Shown: in pieces, positions 1 to 8,795 of the stretch
Layout: every line of letters starts with the position of its first letter
Position numbering within the stretch: position 1 is the stretch's first letter
Assembly (NCBI RefSeq): GCF_015709525.1
Contig: NZ_JADNRA010000021.1
Coordinates: 46,261-110,260, forward strand
Length of the DNA stretch: 64,000 nt
Direction: 5' to 3'
From: Methylocystis sp. L43
Lineage (GTDB): Bacteria > Pseudomonadota > Alphaproteobacteria > Rhizobiales > Beijerinckiaceae
Notes under the pieces: model-generated
What the model saw: only the letters and a program-made list of their open reading frames with translations
The model's database searches: none
Told to the model about the DNA's origin: nothing
Position numbers and translations under genes: made by a program

Positions 1-1
1 G

Positions 2-640
2 CTCGGGTGGGTTCTCGACGCTGACGAAGACGCGATCAGCATCGATTCCCACGCCTTCGGCTTCGACATGACCGAGGTCCTCGACGACCCGGTGATCCGC
101 ACGCCGCTGATGATGGTTCTGTTTCGACGGGTCGAAGAGCTGATCGATGGCCGGCGCATCATCATCGCGATCGACGAATTTTGGAAGGCGCTCGGCGACG
201 AGGCTTTTCGAGATCTTGCCAATGACGGCTTAAAGACCATCCGCAAGAAGAATGGCGTGATGGTGTTCGGGACGCAATCGCCGCGCGATGCGCTGGCCTC
301 GCCGATCGCCCATACGATCGTCGAGCAATGCCCGACGCAAATCTTCTTTCCGAACGCCCGCGGTCAGGCCCGGGATTATGTCGATGGTTTCCATCTTACC
401 AAGACGGAATTCAGGCTCATCCGCGAAGAGCTTTCGACCGAAAGCCGTCGCTTCCTTCTGAAACAAGGCCACGACGCGGTGGTCGCAGAGCTCGATCTCA
501 AGGGAATGGACGACATCCTCGCCGTCCTTTCCGGGCGCACCGCGACCGTCGAGCTACTCGATCAGCTGCGCGCGGAGGTCGGCGACGATCCGGCGAACTG
601 GCTCCCACTTTTTCACCCTCGCCGAAAGGGGCTCGCATGA
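2..640 (+). CDS. virB4: VirB4-family T4SS ATPase, C-terminal part (5' end outside window)
   Basis: This is the C-terminal end of the cytoplasmic ATPase that powers a VirB/D4-type conjugative type IV secretion system. The frame is open from base 2, so the start lies upstream of the window. A Walker B segment, IIIAIDEFWKAL, sits near residue 50 of the visible part. It is followed by the conserved VirB4 stretch GVMVFGTQSPRDAL and the 'CPTQIFFPN' region. The stop overlaps the next start (ATGA), so virB5 is translationally coupled to it. Order and strand match the rest of the virB operon. The missing Walker A half cannot be assessed here. Confidence 0.93.
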   Translation, partial: LGWVLDADEDAISIDSHAFGFDMTEVLDDPVIRTPLMMVLFRRVEELIDGRRIIIAIDEFWKALGDEAFRDLANDGLKTIRKKNGVMVFGTQSPRDALASPIAHTIVEQCPTQIFFPNARGQARDYVDGFHLTKTEFRLIREELSTESRRFLLKQGHDAVVAELDLKGMDDILAVLSGRTATVELLDQLRAEVGDDPANWLPLFHPRRKGLA

Positions 641-1347
641 ATGCGCCTGCTCGATTCATTCCCTTCGTGATCATGTCCGCCCTGCCCTTTCCGGCGTCAA
701 GTCAGGTCGTTTTCGATCCGAGCGTCTTCGCCCGCCAATTCGACCAGCTGATCGAAATGAAGAAAGAGGTCGAGACACTCACTTCGCAATTGAAAGTCGC
801 GCAGGATCAGCTCTCGCAGGCGAAACAACTCTACGATTCCTTCAACAGGCTCACAAACGCCAATGACGTCGCAAGTCTCCTGAACTCGTCGGAATTCCGC
901 AAATATCTGCCGGGGGAATTCTCGCAGATCGAGGGTCTTATCAAGGGATCAGGCTCGGGCGGTTTCGGCTCCTCCATCGATAGCTATCTTTCGCAAAACC
1001 GCGTCTATACGGAAAACCCAGGAAACTCTTTCTACGCCTCCGAGCTTGATCGCATCGCCCGCCAAACGGGCGCCAAGCACTCGCTCGGTCAGGCCGTCTA
1101 CGACACGGCCTCTCGGCGCATCGATCAACTCGAGGAACTGCGCCGCCAGATCAGCGCCTCCAAGGACGCCAAGGAAGTGCTCGATCTTTCCGCCCGCCTT
1201 CAGGCCGAACAGGCGCTGCTGCAAAACGACGTGCTACGCCTGCAAGGCCTCGCAATGGTTCAGCGCGCGCAAGCCGACATGGACGTCGAGCGCGAACACG
1301 AACGACGGCGCCAAACAATCGACGAAATGAAGGCCGCCCTCCAATGA
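637..1347 (+). CDS. virB5: VirB5-like minor pilin / T4SS protein
   Basis: This is a predicted periplasmic or pilus-associated VirB5 protein of 236 residues. The ATG at 637 overlaps the virB4 stop by four bases. It is preferred over the in-frame upstream start because a short signal-like hydrophobic segment (FIPFVIMSALPFPASSQ) follows it directly. Residues from about 30 to 80 are heptad-rich and helical (QFDQLIEMKKEVETLTSQL), as is usual for VirB5/TrbJ proteins, and the C-terminus is again helical and charged. VirB5 localises to pilus tips and helps recipient contact in the Agrobacterium system. Identity rests on position plus coiled-coil pattern, since VirB5 sequences are poorly conserved. 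Confidence 0.85.
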   Translation: MNAPARFIPFVIMSALPFPASSQVVFDPSVFARQFDQLIEMKKEVETLTSQLKVAQDQLSQAKQLYDSFNRLTNANDVASLLNSSEFRKYLPGEFSQIEGLIKGSGSGGFGSSIDSYLSQNRVYTENPGNSFYASELDRIARQTGAKHSLGQAVYDTASRRIDQLEELRRQISASKDAKEVLDLSARLQAEQALLQNDVLRLQGLAMVQRAQADMDVEREHERRRQTIDEMKAALQ

Positions 1348-1625
1348 AGACGCTTATCTTGACTCTGCTGATCGCGACCTGCCTCGCAGGATGCAATAAG
1401 GAACCCAGTTCTTCTGACGCCGCACCGAAGACGGCGGCACCGGTCCATGACGTCGCCTGGTATCTCGAGCACGAGGCCGAGCACGACGCAACGAAACGGC
1501 GATGCAAGGCCAATCCGGGCGCGCTACGCGAGACGGCGGAGTGCATAAACGCCGATCAAGCGCAAAAGCAGATTTTCGTCTGGGGGCGCGAAGAAGCCTT
1601 GCGCCGCTCGCGTGAGGGCCACTGA
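1344..1625 (+). CDS. EexN-family entry-exclusion lipoprotein
   Basis: A 93-residue lipoprotein. A hydrophobic leader ends in a clean lipobox, LAGC, with the lipidated Cys at residue 16. The mature part has the pattern seen in EexN proteins: 'VAWYLEHEAEHDATKRRC' followed by a conserved 'NPGALRETAECINA' segment containing the second pair of cysteines. EexN proteins sit in the recipient envelope and block redundant conjugation by the same plasmid. Here the gene lies between virB5 and virB6, its usual place, and overlaps virB5 by four bases. The exclusion role is from family knowledge; which partner it recognises cannot be told from sequence. Confidence 0.8.
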   Translation: MKTLILTLLIATCLAGCNKEPSSSDAAPKTAAPVHDVAWYLEHEAEHDATKRRCKANPGALRETAECINADQAQKQIFVWGREEALRRSREGH

Positions 1626-1627
1626 GC

Positions 1628-2611
1628 ATGGCCGTCACGGTTTTCGACGAATTTTTGAGAGAGTTCGAACAGCCGATTACGCTATTCGTGTCGAACTCCG
1701 TTCAAAATCTCACCTCCTACGTAGATGCGCCACTGCGCGTCGCGGTGATGCTGTACGTCGTGATCTATGGGATCGCGGTCATGCGCGGCGCGATCCAGGA
1801 ACCGATTCTCGATTTCGCTTGGCGTTCGATCCGTATCGTCTCCGTCATCCTGCTCGCGACCAACGCCGCCTCCTATCAGCAATATGTAACGGGGCTCTTT
1901 TTCGAGTCGCTGCCGAAGGAAATCAGCGGCGCGATCGCCGGCGGGGGGTTCGACATGAAGTCCGGCCAGCCCTTCGACCAACTGCTGACCAGGGGAATTG
2001 CGGTCGCTCAGCAAATATACGATCAAGCCGGTCTGACCGATATCGTACCCGCACTCGTCGCCGCCATCCTATTGGTCTTCACCGCCGTGAGCGGCTTCCT
2101 GCAATTCGCGATCATGCTCTACGCCAAAGTCGGCCTCGCGCTCGTATTGGCGCTCGGACCGATCTTCATCGCGCTCATGCTGTTCGAGGCGACGCGCACC
2201 TTCGGCGAAGCCTGGACGCGCCAGCTCGCCAATTTCGTGATCCTGCATGTCCTCGTCGTCGCGTTGATCGGGCTGATGCTGACGACCGTCGGGCATTTCG
2301 TCGACAAATACGGCGCCAACGCCGCGACCGGCGGCCAGTTGATCGTCGGCGCCGTGGCGATCAGCGCGGTGCTCGGCCTCGCCGCCTATATCGCTCTGCA
2401 ATTGCCCGAAATCGCCGGGGCGCTCGCCGGCGGCGGCGCCTCGCTTGCCGCCCATATGCTCAACCGCTGGATGGCTGCCACTGCAACTACCGCCACTCTG
2501 GGTGCGACGATCGGCGCCTATGCCGGCGCCCATGTCGCCGCGACACGATCGTTGCAGGCGCTGCAACGAAGGCGGAGAGGCGGCAGCATCCGCCACGTTC
2601 CCGCGGAATAA
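1628..2611 (+). CDS. virB6: VirB6/TrbL-like polytopic membrane protein
   Basis: A 327-residue inner-membrane channel component of the T4SS. Several long hydrophobic segments are visible: about residues 38-60, 72-92, 140-162, 170-190, 205-225 and 240-262. The central periplasmic loop is less hydrophobic, as in VirB6. The C-terminus becomes Ala/Gly-rich and then basic (QALQRRRRGG). The gene begins three bases after the eexN stop, so it belongs to the same transcript. VirB6 contacts DNA substrate during transfer in the Agrobacterium system, a role carried over by family only. Confidence 0.88.
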   Translation: MAVTVFDEFLREFEQPITLFVSNSVQNLTSYVDAPLRVAVMLYVVIYGIAVMRGAIQEPILDFAWRSIRIVSVILLATNAASYQQYVTGLFFESLPKEISGAIAGGGFDMKSGQPFDQLLTRGIAVAQQIYDQAGLTDIVPALVAAILLVFTAVSGFLQFAIMLYAKVGLALVLALGPIFIALMLFEATRTFGEAWTRQLANFVILHVLVVALIGLMLTTVGHFVDKYGANAATGGQLIVGAVAISAVLGLAAYIALQLPEIAGALAGGGASLAAHMLNRWMAATATTATLGATIGAYAGAHVAATRSLQALQRRRRGGSIRHVPAE

Positions 2612-2654
2612 CGCATTACTCGCCATCTCGAAGATCATGGTTTTCGGAGACGCA

Positions 2655-2945
2655 ATGACGGCACGAATGGGATTTCTGGCGCTGGCGCTCGCCACGCCTC
2701 TAACCAGTTGCGCAAGTCTCACGGGCGCGGGCGCGCCCTCCTGCGACGGCTGGACGCGACGTCCGCTCAATCGGTCGCTGTGGGATTGGGAGAACGCTGC
2801 GCCGATCGAGGCGCCGACGCAACCCGCAATTGGCGAACCAATCATTCGCAAGGGCAGGGCGCATGCGAACGAGCGAACCGCCGCTCTCCCCGTATTCGAT
2901 ATCGCCGCTTCGGCGCGGCGCTGTGGGGATAGAGACCATGGTTGA
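2655..2945 (+). CDS. VirB7-like small lipoprotein
   Basis: A 96-residue predicted lipoprotein between virB6 and virB8, where VirB7 normally lies. The ATG at 2655 gives a hydrophobic leader with lipobox LTSC. Longer in-frame starts are less likely because they add a non-signal N-terminus. The mature part is short, with a 'SCDGWTRRPLNRSLWDWE' motif, and is not obviously homologous to Agrobacterium VirB7. In T4SSs this lipoprotein stabilises VirB9 at the outer membrane. The stop overlaps the virB8 start by eight bases. The functional call is from position and lipobox. Confidence 0.6.
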   Translation: MTARMGFLALALATPLTSCASLTGAGAPSCDGWTRRPLNRSLWDWENAAPIEAPTQPAIGEPIIRKGRAHANERTAALPVFDIAASARRCGDRDHG

Positions 2946-3612
2946 GCGCGGCGATTTGAAGGCCTATTTCGAACGCGCTCGCCTCTGGGAGCAGGATCTC
3001 CTTCGCTCGGCGCAACGCTCGAAGCGCATCGCCTGGGGCGTTGCGGCGGCGGCCTCGGCTCTCGCTTTCGTCTCGATCGGCGCAGTCGCGGCGCTCACTC
3101 CGCTCAAGACCGTCGAGCCCTTCGTTATTCGCGTCGACAACGCGACCGGCATTGTCGATGTGGTTTCCGCGCTAAAGGACGAGCCGCAAGCCTATGACGA
3201 AGCGATCGCAAAATATTTTCTTGCTCAATATGTGAGAGCTCGGGAGGGCTACAGTTTTGTCGAGGCGCCCGTGAATTTCCGCACTATTTCGTTGCTCTCG
3301 ACGCAGGGCGAGCAGACGCGCTTTTCGACCCTTTATCGCGGCTCAAATCCAGACAGTCCTCAAGTCGCTTATGGCAAGAGCGGCGTCGCCGAAATCCGCA
3401 TCAAGGCGATTTCGCTCCTCGGTCCTAATCTCGCCTCGGTGCGCTATTTGCGTGAAATCCGTCATGGCGACGAGATTAAGATTTCTCACTGGATCGCAAC
3501 GGTCGCCTTCTCGTTCGAGAAGAAGGCGACGATCTCCTCTTCCGATCGCCTGATCAATCCCCTCGGTTTTCTCGTCTCCGAATACCGCTCCGATCCGGAG
3601 ACCGCGCCATGA
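2938..3612 (+). CDS. virB8: VirB8 T4SS assembly factor
   Basis: A bitopic inner-membrane protein of 224 residues. A short cytoplasmic N-terminus (MVERGDLKAYFERARLWEQD) leads to a single membrane span at about residues 37-58. The periplasmic VirB8 domain includes TPLKTVEPFVIRVDNATG. The start at 2938 is chosen because the family begins with this 'YFERARLWE' helix; the upstream open frame overlaps the lipoprotein gene. VirB8 nucleates assembly of the VirB9-VirB10 core. Its stop overlaps the virB9 start. Confidence 0.92.
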   Translation: MVERGDLKAYFERARLWEQDLLRSAQRSKRIAWGVAAAASALAFVSIGAVAALTPLKTVEPFVIRVDNATGIVDVVSALKDEPQAYDEAIAKYFLAQYVRAREGYSFVEAPVNFRTISLLSTQGEQTRFSTLYRGSNPDSPQVAYGKSGVAEIRIKAISLLGPNLASVRYLREIRHGDEIKISHWIATVAFSFEKKATISSSDRLINPLGFLVSEYRSDPETAP

Positions 3613-4472
3613 TGAACCGCTTCTCCATCGCCCGCGCGATGGCGATGGTCGCTATCGGGTTTTCGCTCGCGCCCTTGCCGAGTCTAGCCCTGCAGCAGCC
3701 GATAGCTGGATCGCGCGACGCGCGCATGCGCATGGTCGCCTACGATCCCTTCAACGTGGTCAAAATCAACGGCGTCATCCGCGCCTCGACCCAGGTAGTC
3801 TTTTCCGAAGATGAAGAAATCGCCCATGTCGCGATCGGCGATTCCGTCTCCTGGGAAGTCGCGCCCGCCGGCAACATTCTCTTCCTCAAGCCGCGTGAAA
3901 GGCATCCGCCAACCAATTTGCAGGTGGTGACGACGCGCCGCGATGGCCGCAAGCGGTCCTATCAATTCGAGCTGTCAATCGCCGAAAGCTCGCTTGGGGA
4001 AAGCTATTTCATGGTTCGCTTCGCCTATCCCGGCGACGAGGCGGAGGCTCGTCACTACGCCGCCGCATCGAGGCGCAATGAGATGGAGGCGCGCGCGGTC
4101 GATGAAACCTTCGCTCTCCACAATGCCACGGCGCCGCGCAATTGGAGCTATTCGGCGCAGGGGACGCCGAACCTGGAGCCCGACGCCGTTTACGACGATG
4201 GTAAGGAAACAACGCTGCGCTTTGAGGGCAATCGCGAAGTCCCGGCGATCTTTCTCGTCGCCTCCGACGGGACCGAAAGTCTCGTGCCGAAAGACGTGCG
4301 CGGCGAACTCGTCGTAATCCACGCAGTCGGGCGTGAATTGCGCCTGCGCCAAGGCACGGAGGTGCTCTGCATCTTCAATGAAGCCTTCGACCCTGTAGGC
4401 GTCAATCACATCACACGAACGACGAGCCCCAGCGTCGCCCGGCTGCCACAGCGCGCCGCGCGGACGCGATGA
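3609..4472 (+). CDS. virB9: VirB9 outer-membrane core complex protein
   Basis: A 287-residue periplasmic protein with an N-terminal signal peptide (hydrophobic to about residue 27, likely cut after SLA). It has the N-terminal VirB9 domain (RMRMVAYDPFNVVKINGV) and a C-terminal beta-rich domain around residues 170-270 that binds the lipoprotein and VirB10. The segment 'NWSYSAQGTPNLEPDAVYDDG' matches the conserved CagX/VirB9 block. The gene overlaps virB8 by four bases and is followed after 30 bases by virB10. Confidence 0.93.
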   Translation: MMNRFSIARAMAMVAIGFSLAPLPSLALQQPIAGSRDARMRMVAYDPFNVVKINGVIRASTQVVFSEDEEIAHVAIGDSVSWEVAPAGNILFLKPRERHPPTNLQVVTTRRDGRKRSYQFELSIAESSLGESYFMVRFAYPGDEAEARHYAAASRRNEMEARAVDETFALHNATAPRNWSYSAQGTPNLEPDAVYDDGKETTLRFEGNREVPAIFLVASDGTESLVPKDVRGELVVIHAVGRELRLRQGTEVLCIFNEAFDPVGVNHITRTTSPSVARLPQRAARTR

Positions 4473-4502
4473 CGATCGCAATCACCTTCAAGAGCGAAAA
4501 CA

Positions 4503-5660
4503 ATGAATGAAGATCCGGCACCCGGGCCACTCGATCAGGAGCGTCGCATCACACCGGTCTCCTCCGTTGGAGACGCGCAGCTGCCATGGCGCAAAGGATT
4601 GGGCGTCATCGGACTTGTCACGCTGTGTGGCCTCGTGCTTTGGGCGAGCTGGAAGCGCACGCCAGCCGAAGTAGAAGCACGACAGAAGCCGACGATTTCC
4701 GTGGCGAATGCGTTCGAACGTCCGCGCGATCCGCCAATCGCCCGGCTGGAGCCGGTCGCGCTTCCGGTCGCGATCCCGGCAACAGCCGAGCGATCCAAGG
4801 CGGATGAACTCATGGACAGCGCGCGGCGCGCGCCTGTGCTGGCCTTCAATCGGCCGCCGCAAGCCAGATCCGGCGCGCCGACGGTCCCGTTTCCAGACGT
4901 AGACGCTGAGCCGACGGGCTCCGTTTACGCGAACGGCTACGGCGCTTCTGAGGCTCGCAACGAACTCGCGAGCAACCTCAGGCCAACCGCGATCGAAGGC
5001 GTGCGCGCGGCGCGCCTCCCCAATCGTCATCTCATGGTAACGCAGGGAACCGCCATCCCCTGCGTCTTGGAGACAGCTATGTCGTCGGACGTAGCCGGGT
5101 TCGTCTCCTGCGTTGTTGAACGCGATGTCATGTCCGACTCCGGCCAAGTCGTGCTGATGGAGAAAGGGACGCAAATCGTCGGCGAATATCGCAGCACTCT
5201 GCGACGCGGATCGAGGCGCATGTTCGTCCTGTGGACCAGGGTAAAAACGCCGACCGGCGTGATCGTGGCGCTTTCGAGCCCGGCGACCGACGCGCTTGGG
5301 CGCTCCGGATTCGATGGCGAAATCGACAATCATTTCTTCGAGCGCTTCGGCGGCGCTCTTTTGCTGTCGATCGTCAACGACGCCGGACAAATCGCCGCCA
5401 CTCGGCTGTCGCAGGCCAATGTGCAAGTGAATTCGATCCAAAACTCGGGGCAAGGCGCCGCGGCGATCGCCACCGAACAATCGATCAATATCCCGCCAAC
5501 GCTCTACAAGAATCAAGGCGAACTCGTTTCGGTCTTCGTCGCCCGCGACCTTGACTTCTCTTCTGTCTATCGCCTGCGGATCATCGAAGGGCGCACGCAA
5601 ATTCTTGACCGCGCGATTGCCGGCGGCGTCCTAGGACCGCAACGGATCACGAAGCCATGA
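4503..5660 (+). CDS. virB10: VirB10 channel/scaffold protein
   Basis: A 385-residue TonB-like protein that spans the envelope. The cytoplasmic N-terminus is short, with one transmembrane helix at about residues 35-53 (VIGLVTLCGLVLWASW). A proline-rich stretch follows, then the C-terminal TrbI/VirB10 domain from about residue 170 with 'VTQGTAIPCVLETAMSS', the conserved 'RGSRRMFVLWTRVKTP' and 'FFERFGGALLLSI'. VirB10 senses ATP use by VirB11/VirD4 and gates the outer-membrane pore. A second ATG four bases downstream at 4507 is out of frame. The stop overlaps virB11. Confidence 0.94.
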   Translation: MNEDPAPGPLDQERRITPVSSVGDAQLPWRKGLGVIGLVTLCGLVLWASWKRTPAEVEARQKPTISVANAFERPRDPPIARLEPVALPVAIPATAERSKADELMDSARRAPVLAFNRPPQARSGAPTVPFPDVDAEPTGSVYANGYGASEARNELASNLRPTAIEGVRAARLPNRHLMVTQGTAIPCVLETAMSSDVAGFVSCVVERDVMSDSGQVVLMEKGTQIVGEYRSTLRRGSRRMFVLWTRVKTPTGVIVALSSPATDALGRSGFDGEIDNHFFERFGGALLLSIVNDAGQIAATRLSQANVQVNSIQNSGQGAAAIATEQSINIPPTLYKNQGELVSVFVARDLDFSSVYRLRIIEGRTQILDRAIAGGVLGPQRITKP

Positions 5661-6730
5661 GCGGCGAAGAAGCGGCCGTTCTCGACGAGTTTCTTGCGAC
5701 GGACCGATTGAATGGCGCCGAATCATCGGCCGAGCGCCGCGTCCTGCTGCGATTGCTCGAGCCGATCGCCGATCTCCTCGCCGACCCCGAATTGACCGAG
5801 ATCGTCGTCAACCGGCCGGGCGAAGTCTTCACCGAAGGCCCGCAGGGTTGGACGCGCCATGTGCGCAAGGGCCTTGCCTTTTCGCATTTGATGAACCTCG
5901 CGACCGCCGCCGCGGCCTTCACTCGCCAGGATATCGCCACCGACCATCCAATCGTCTCGACCGTTCTGCCGGTGGGCGAGCGCTGCCAGATCGTCATTCC
6001 GCCTGCTGTCCCTGCAAACACGGTGAGCCTCACGATCCGCAAAGTGGCCGCGGCAACGATGACCCTCGAGGAATTCGAACGCCGCTCGCTTTTTGCCGAT
6101 GTTCGCCAGGCAAGCGGCGGACTCTCGAACGACGAAGAGGCGCTTGTGCGGCTCAGAGATTCAGGCCACTGGCGCGAATTTCTCGAACGCGCTGTCGCCA
6201 GCCGTCGCAATATCGTGATTTCCGGGGCGACAGGTTCGGGTAAGACGACGCTCGCCAAGGGCCTCGTCGCTCTGATCTCTGATGACGAGCGCATCCTCAC
6301 CATTGAGGACACCGCGGAGCTCACTATTCCGCAGCCTAATCACGTCCGCCTGCTCTACGCCAAGGACGGCTCCGGCGTCGCCAAGATCGGCCCGCGCGAA
6401 TTGCTGGAATCGGCCTTGCGCATGCGCCCCGATCGCATCCTGCTGCAGGAGCTGCGCGACGGCACGGCCTTCTACTATCTGCGCAACGTGAACTCCGGCC
6501 ATCCGGGTTCGATCACCACCGTCCATGCCGACAGCGCACGGCTCGCCTTCGAACAGCTCACTCTGCTCGTCAAGGAGAGCGCCGAGGGGCGAAAACTCGC
6601 GCGCGAGGACATCAGGCGGCTCTTGCATCTCACGGTCGACGTCGTGGTGCAGATTAACCGCAGCAATGGCCGCTACCGCATCACGGAAATCCACTATGAT
6701 CCCGAGGCCAAGCGCCGAAATGCCTTCTGA
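5657..6730 (+). CDS. virB11: VirB11 T4SS hexameric ATPase
   Basis: A 357-residue traffic ATPase. The Walker A is GATGSGKTT at about residues 190-198. The Asp box is ERILTIEDTAEL, Walker B is RPDRILLQELRDG and the His box is SGHPGSITTVHAD, all in the correct order. The N-terminal domain contains 'LTEIVVNRPGEVFTEGPQGW', typical of VirB11. It works at the inner-membrane face, switching the apparatus between pilus assembly and substrate transfer. It overlaps virB10 upstream and the virD4 start downstream by 11 bases. Confidence 0.95.
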   Translation: MSGEEAAVLDEFLATDRLNGAESSAERRVLLRLLEPIADLLADPELTEIVVNRPGEVFTEGPQGWTRHVRKGLAFSHLMNLATAAAAFTRQDIATDHPIVSTVLPVGERCQIVIPPAVPANTVSLTIRKVAAATMTLEEFERRSLFADVRQASGGLSNDEEALVRLRDSGHWREFLERAVASRRNIVISGATGSGKTTLAKGLVALISDDERILTIEDTAELTIPQPNHVRLLYAKDGSGVAKIGPRELLESALRMRPDRILLQELRDGTAFYYLRNVNSGHPGSITTVHADSARLAFEQLTLLVKESAEGRKLAREDIRRLLHLTVDVVVQINRSNGRYRITEIHYDPEAKRRNAF

Positions 6731-8795
6731 CTCGCGATCGCTCGGAGGTCTCTCCGCTCTGGGCAAGATTGCGCGGTCCGAATGGGAGCGATCCTGGCCG
6801 CGGCTGACGCTCGCGATAGGTCTTTCGCTCTTGGCGGCGGCGATCTTTCTCCTTGTCGCGTCAAACGTGCTGTTGATCGGCCTGCGCGCCCATGACGGCG
6901 GCCTGCATCTCTTTGATATTTTGACCCTGGCGCCGCAGTTCGGAGCCGACAAACGCCTCGACCGCTGGCTGACTATTGGCTTCATCGCTGGCGCTGTCAC
7001 GACATTCGCCCTGCTCGGCATGATCTTGCGCGCCAGGCCGAGGCCGCTCCATGGCGCCGCGCGCTTCGCCACGCCGCACGATATCAAAGCGGCGGGCCTA
7101 CGCGCAAAAAACGGCCTCTTGCTCGCCCAGGTGAATGGCAAGCTTCTGACCTTCGGCGGAACGGAGCACGTCATCGTCTATGCGCCGACGAGATCAGGCA
7201 AAGGCGTCGGGGTCGTCATTCCCAATCTCCTCTCCTGGAGCGACAGCGTCGTCGTGCTCGACGTCAAGAAGGAGAATTTCATTAAGACGGCGGGCTTTCG
7301 CGCGGCGCACGGCCAGAATGTCTATCTCTTCGATCCCGTAGATCCCGAGGGCCGCACTGCGCGCTACAACCCGCTCTCCTTCGTGCGCCGCGATCCCGCC
7401 GACCTCTACGACGATCTGCAGCGGATCGCCGGCATGCTGTTCCCGCCCGAACCCCGCGGCGATCCCTTCTGGACGGAAGCGGCGCGTTCGGCCTTCATCG
7501 CCATCGGCGGCTACATCGCCGAGACGCCGCAACTGCCTTTTACCATCGGCGAAATCCTGCGCCAGCTCACAGTCGCGAGCGACGTGAAAGCGCATTTCGA
7601 AAGCGTTTTGACCACGCGAAAGGCAGGACCAGACCCGCTCTCCACCTCTTGCGTCGCCGCGCTCAACGATTTTCTCGCGGCTTCAGAGAATACGCTGCAA
7701 TCTGTCCGCAAGACCGTCACCGCGCGCCTCGGGCTTTGGCTCAATCCGCGCATCGATGCGGCGACCTCAGCGAGCGATTTCGATTTGAGCAAGCTGCGCT
7801 CCGAGGCGATCTCGATCTATCTCGCGGTGACGCCTGACAATCTCGACCGGCTGGCGCCGCTCCTCAATCTCTTCTTTCAACAAGTGGTCGATCTCAACGC
7901 CCGCGAACTGCCCGAGCACAATCCGGCGCATTCGCGCCAGCTTCTGCTACTCCTCGACGAATTCCCCTCTCTCGGCCATGTCGGCGTGCTCGCGAAGAGC
8001 GTCGCCTTCGTCGCCGGCTATGGCGTCAGGCTCCTGACCGTCCTGCAAAGCCCCTCGCAATTGCGGGCAATCTATGGCGCGGACGAAGCCAGAAATTTTC
8101 TGACCAATCATGCCGTCGAGATCGTGTTTACGCCAAAGGAGCACGACGTCGCCGTCGAGCTCTCGGAGCGCTTCGGAACGCAGACGGTAGAGGCGAAGAG
8201 CCGATCGCGGCCTTGGGGCTTTTCCAATCGCTCTTGTTCCGAGACGATCTCGGATCACCGGCGCCCCCTGCTCCTGCCGCAGGAATTGAAGCTCACGCCT
8301 AAAGCCAAGGCCTTCGTGTTGATGGCCGGCGTTCCGCCGATCCTCGCCGACAAGCTCGTCTATCATGAGGACCGCCGCTTTACGTCCCGGCTGCTCCCGC
8401 CGCCGATCATTGAACCGATGCCGGCGCCTGCCAATGAAGCGCTCGCCTCGCAGGTGCTCCAATTACAACAGAACGTCGCCGAATTGCGCGCCATCGTCAT
8501 TCGCCGCCCATTGACCGAGGCGGAAATTGACGATCCCGCGTCGATCCCCGCCGACGCGCTCTCAAGTCTCGCCGACGTGCCGCTCGACTTGGAGAACGTC
8601 TCAGAGGAGGCGTTAAACGATTGGGTTGCGGGCTATATCGACGGCGCCGCCCGCTATGATGCGAGTTCGGAAGCCACTGAGGCGAGCGAGAATTCGAGCG
8701 CGCCCCAGCCCGTTGAGAGCGAAGACGCGCGCGCCAAGGGCGCGTCTGGACGCGGCCAGCGGCGCCGGCGAAGTCGGGAGTTGAGCCGTGGCTGA
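6720..8795 (+). CDS. virD4: VirD4/TraG type IV coupling protein
   Basis: A 691-residue coupling ATPase that brings the relaxase-DNA complex to the T4SS. Two N-terminal membrane spans (about residues 25-52 and 75-100) precede a Walker A, TRSGKGVGVVIPN, near residue 157. A Walker B, LLLLLDEFPSLG, lies near residue 410. The ATG at 6720 inside the virB11 end is chosen; longer in-frame extension would be antisense-like sequence within virB11. The C-terminal 100 residues are acidic, then end with a basic tail (RGQRRRRSRELSRG), a region that often determines relaxase recognition. Confidence 0.95.
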   Translation: MPSDSRSLGGLSALGKIARSEWERSWPRLTLAIGLSLLAAAIFLLVASNVLLIGLRAHDGGLHLFDILTLAPQFGADKRLDRWLTIGFIAGAVTTFALLGMILRARPRPLHGAARFATPHDIKAAGLRAKNGLLLAQVNGKLLTFGGTEHVIVYAPTRSGKGVGVVIPNLLSWSDSVVVLDVKKENFIKTAGFRAAHGQNVYLFDPVDPEGRTARYNPLSFVRRDPADLYDDLQRIAGMLFPPEPRGDPFWTEAARSAFIAIGGYIAETPQLPFTIGEILRQLTVASDVKAHFESVLTTRKAGPDPLSTSCVAALNDFLAASENTLQSVRKTVTARLGLWLNPRIDAATSASDFDLSKLRSEAISIYLAVTPDNLDRLAPLLNLFFQQVVDLNARELPEHNPAHSRQLLLLLDEFPSLGHVGVLAKSVAFVAGYGVRLLTVLQSPSQLRAIYGADEARNFLTNHAVEIVFTPKEHDVAVELSERFGTQTVEAKSRSRPWGFSNRSCSETISDHRRPLLLPQELKLTPKAKAFVLMAGVPPILADKLVYHEDRRFTSRLLPPPIIEPMPAPANEALASQVLQLQQNVAELRAIVIRRPLTEAEIDDPASIPADALSSLADVPLDLENVSEEALNDWVAGYIDGAARYDASSEATEASENSSAPQPVESEDARAKGASGRGQRRRRSRELSRG

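Noticed and set aside
1612..2658. 348-codon + frame overlapping virB6
   Set aside because: Arg-rich shadow of virB6 in another frame.
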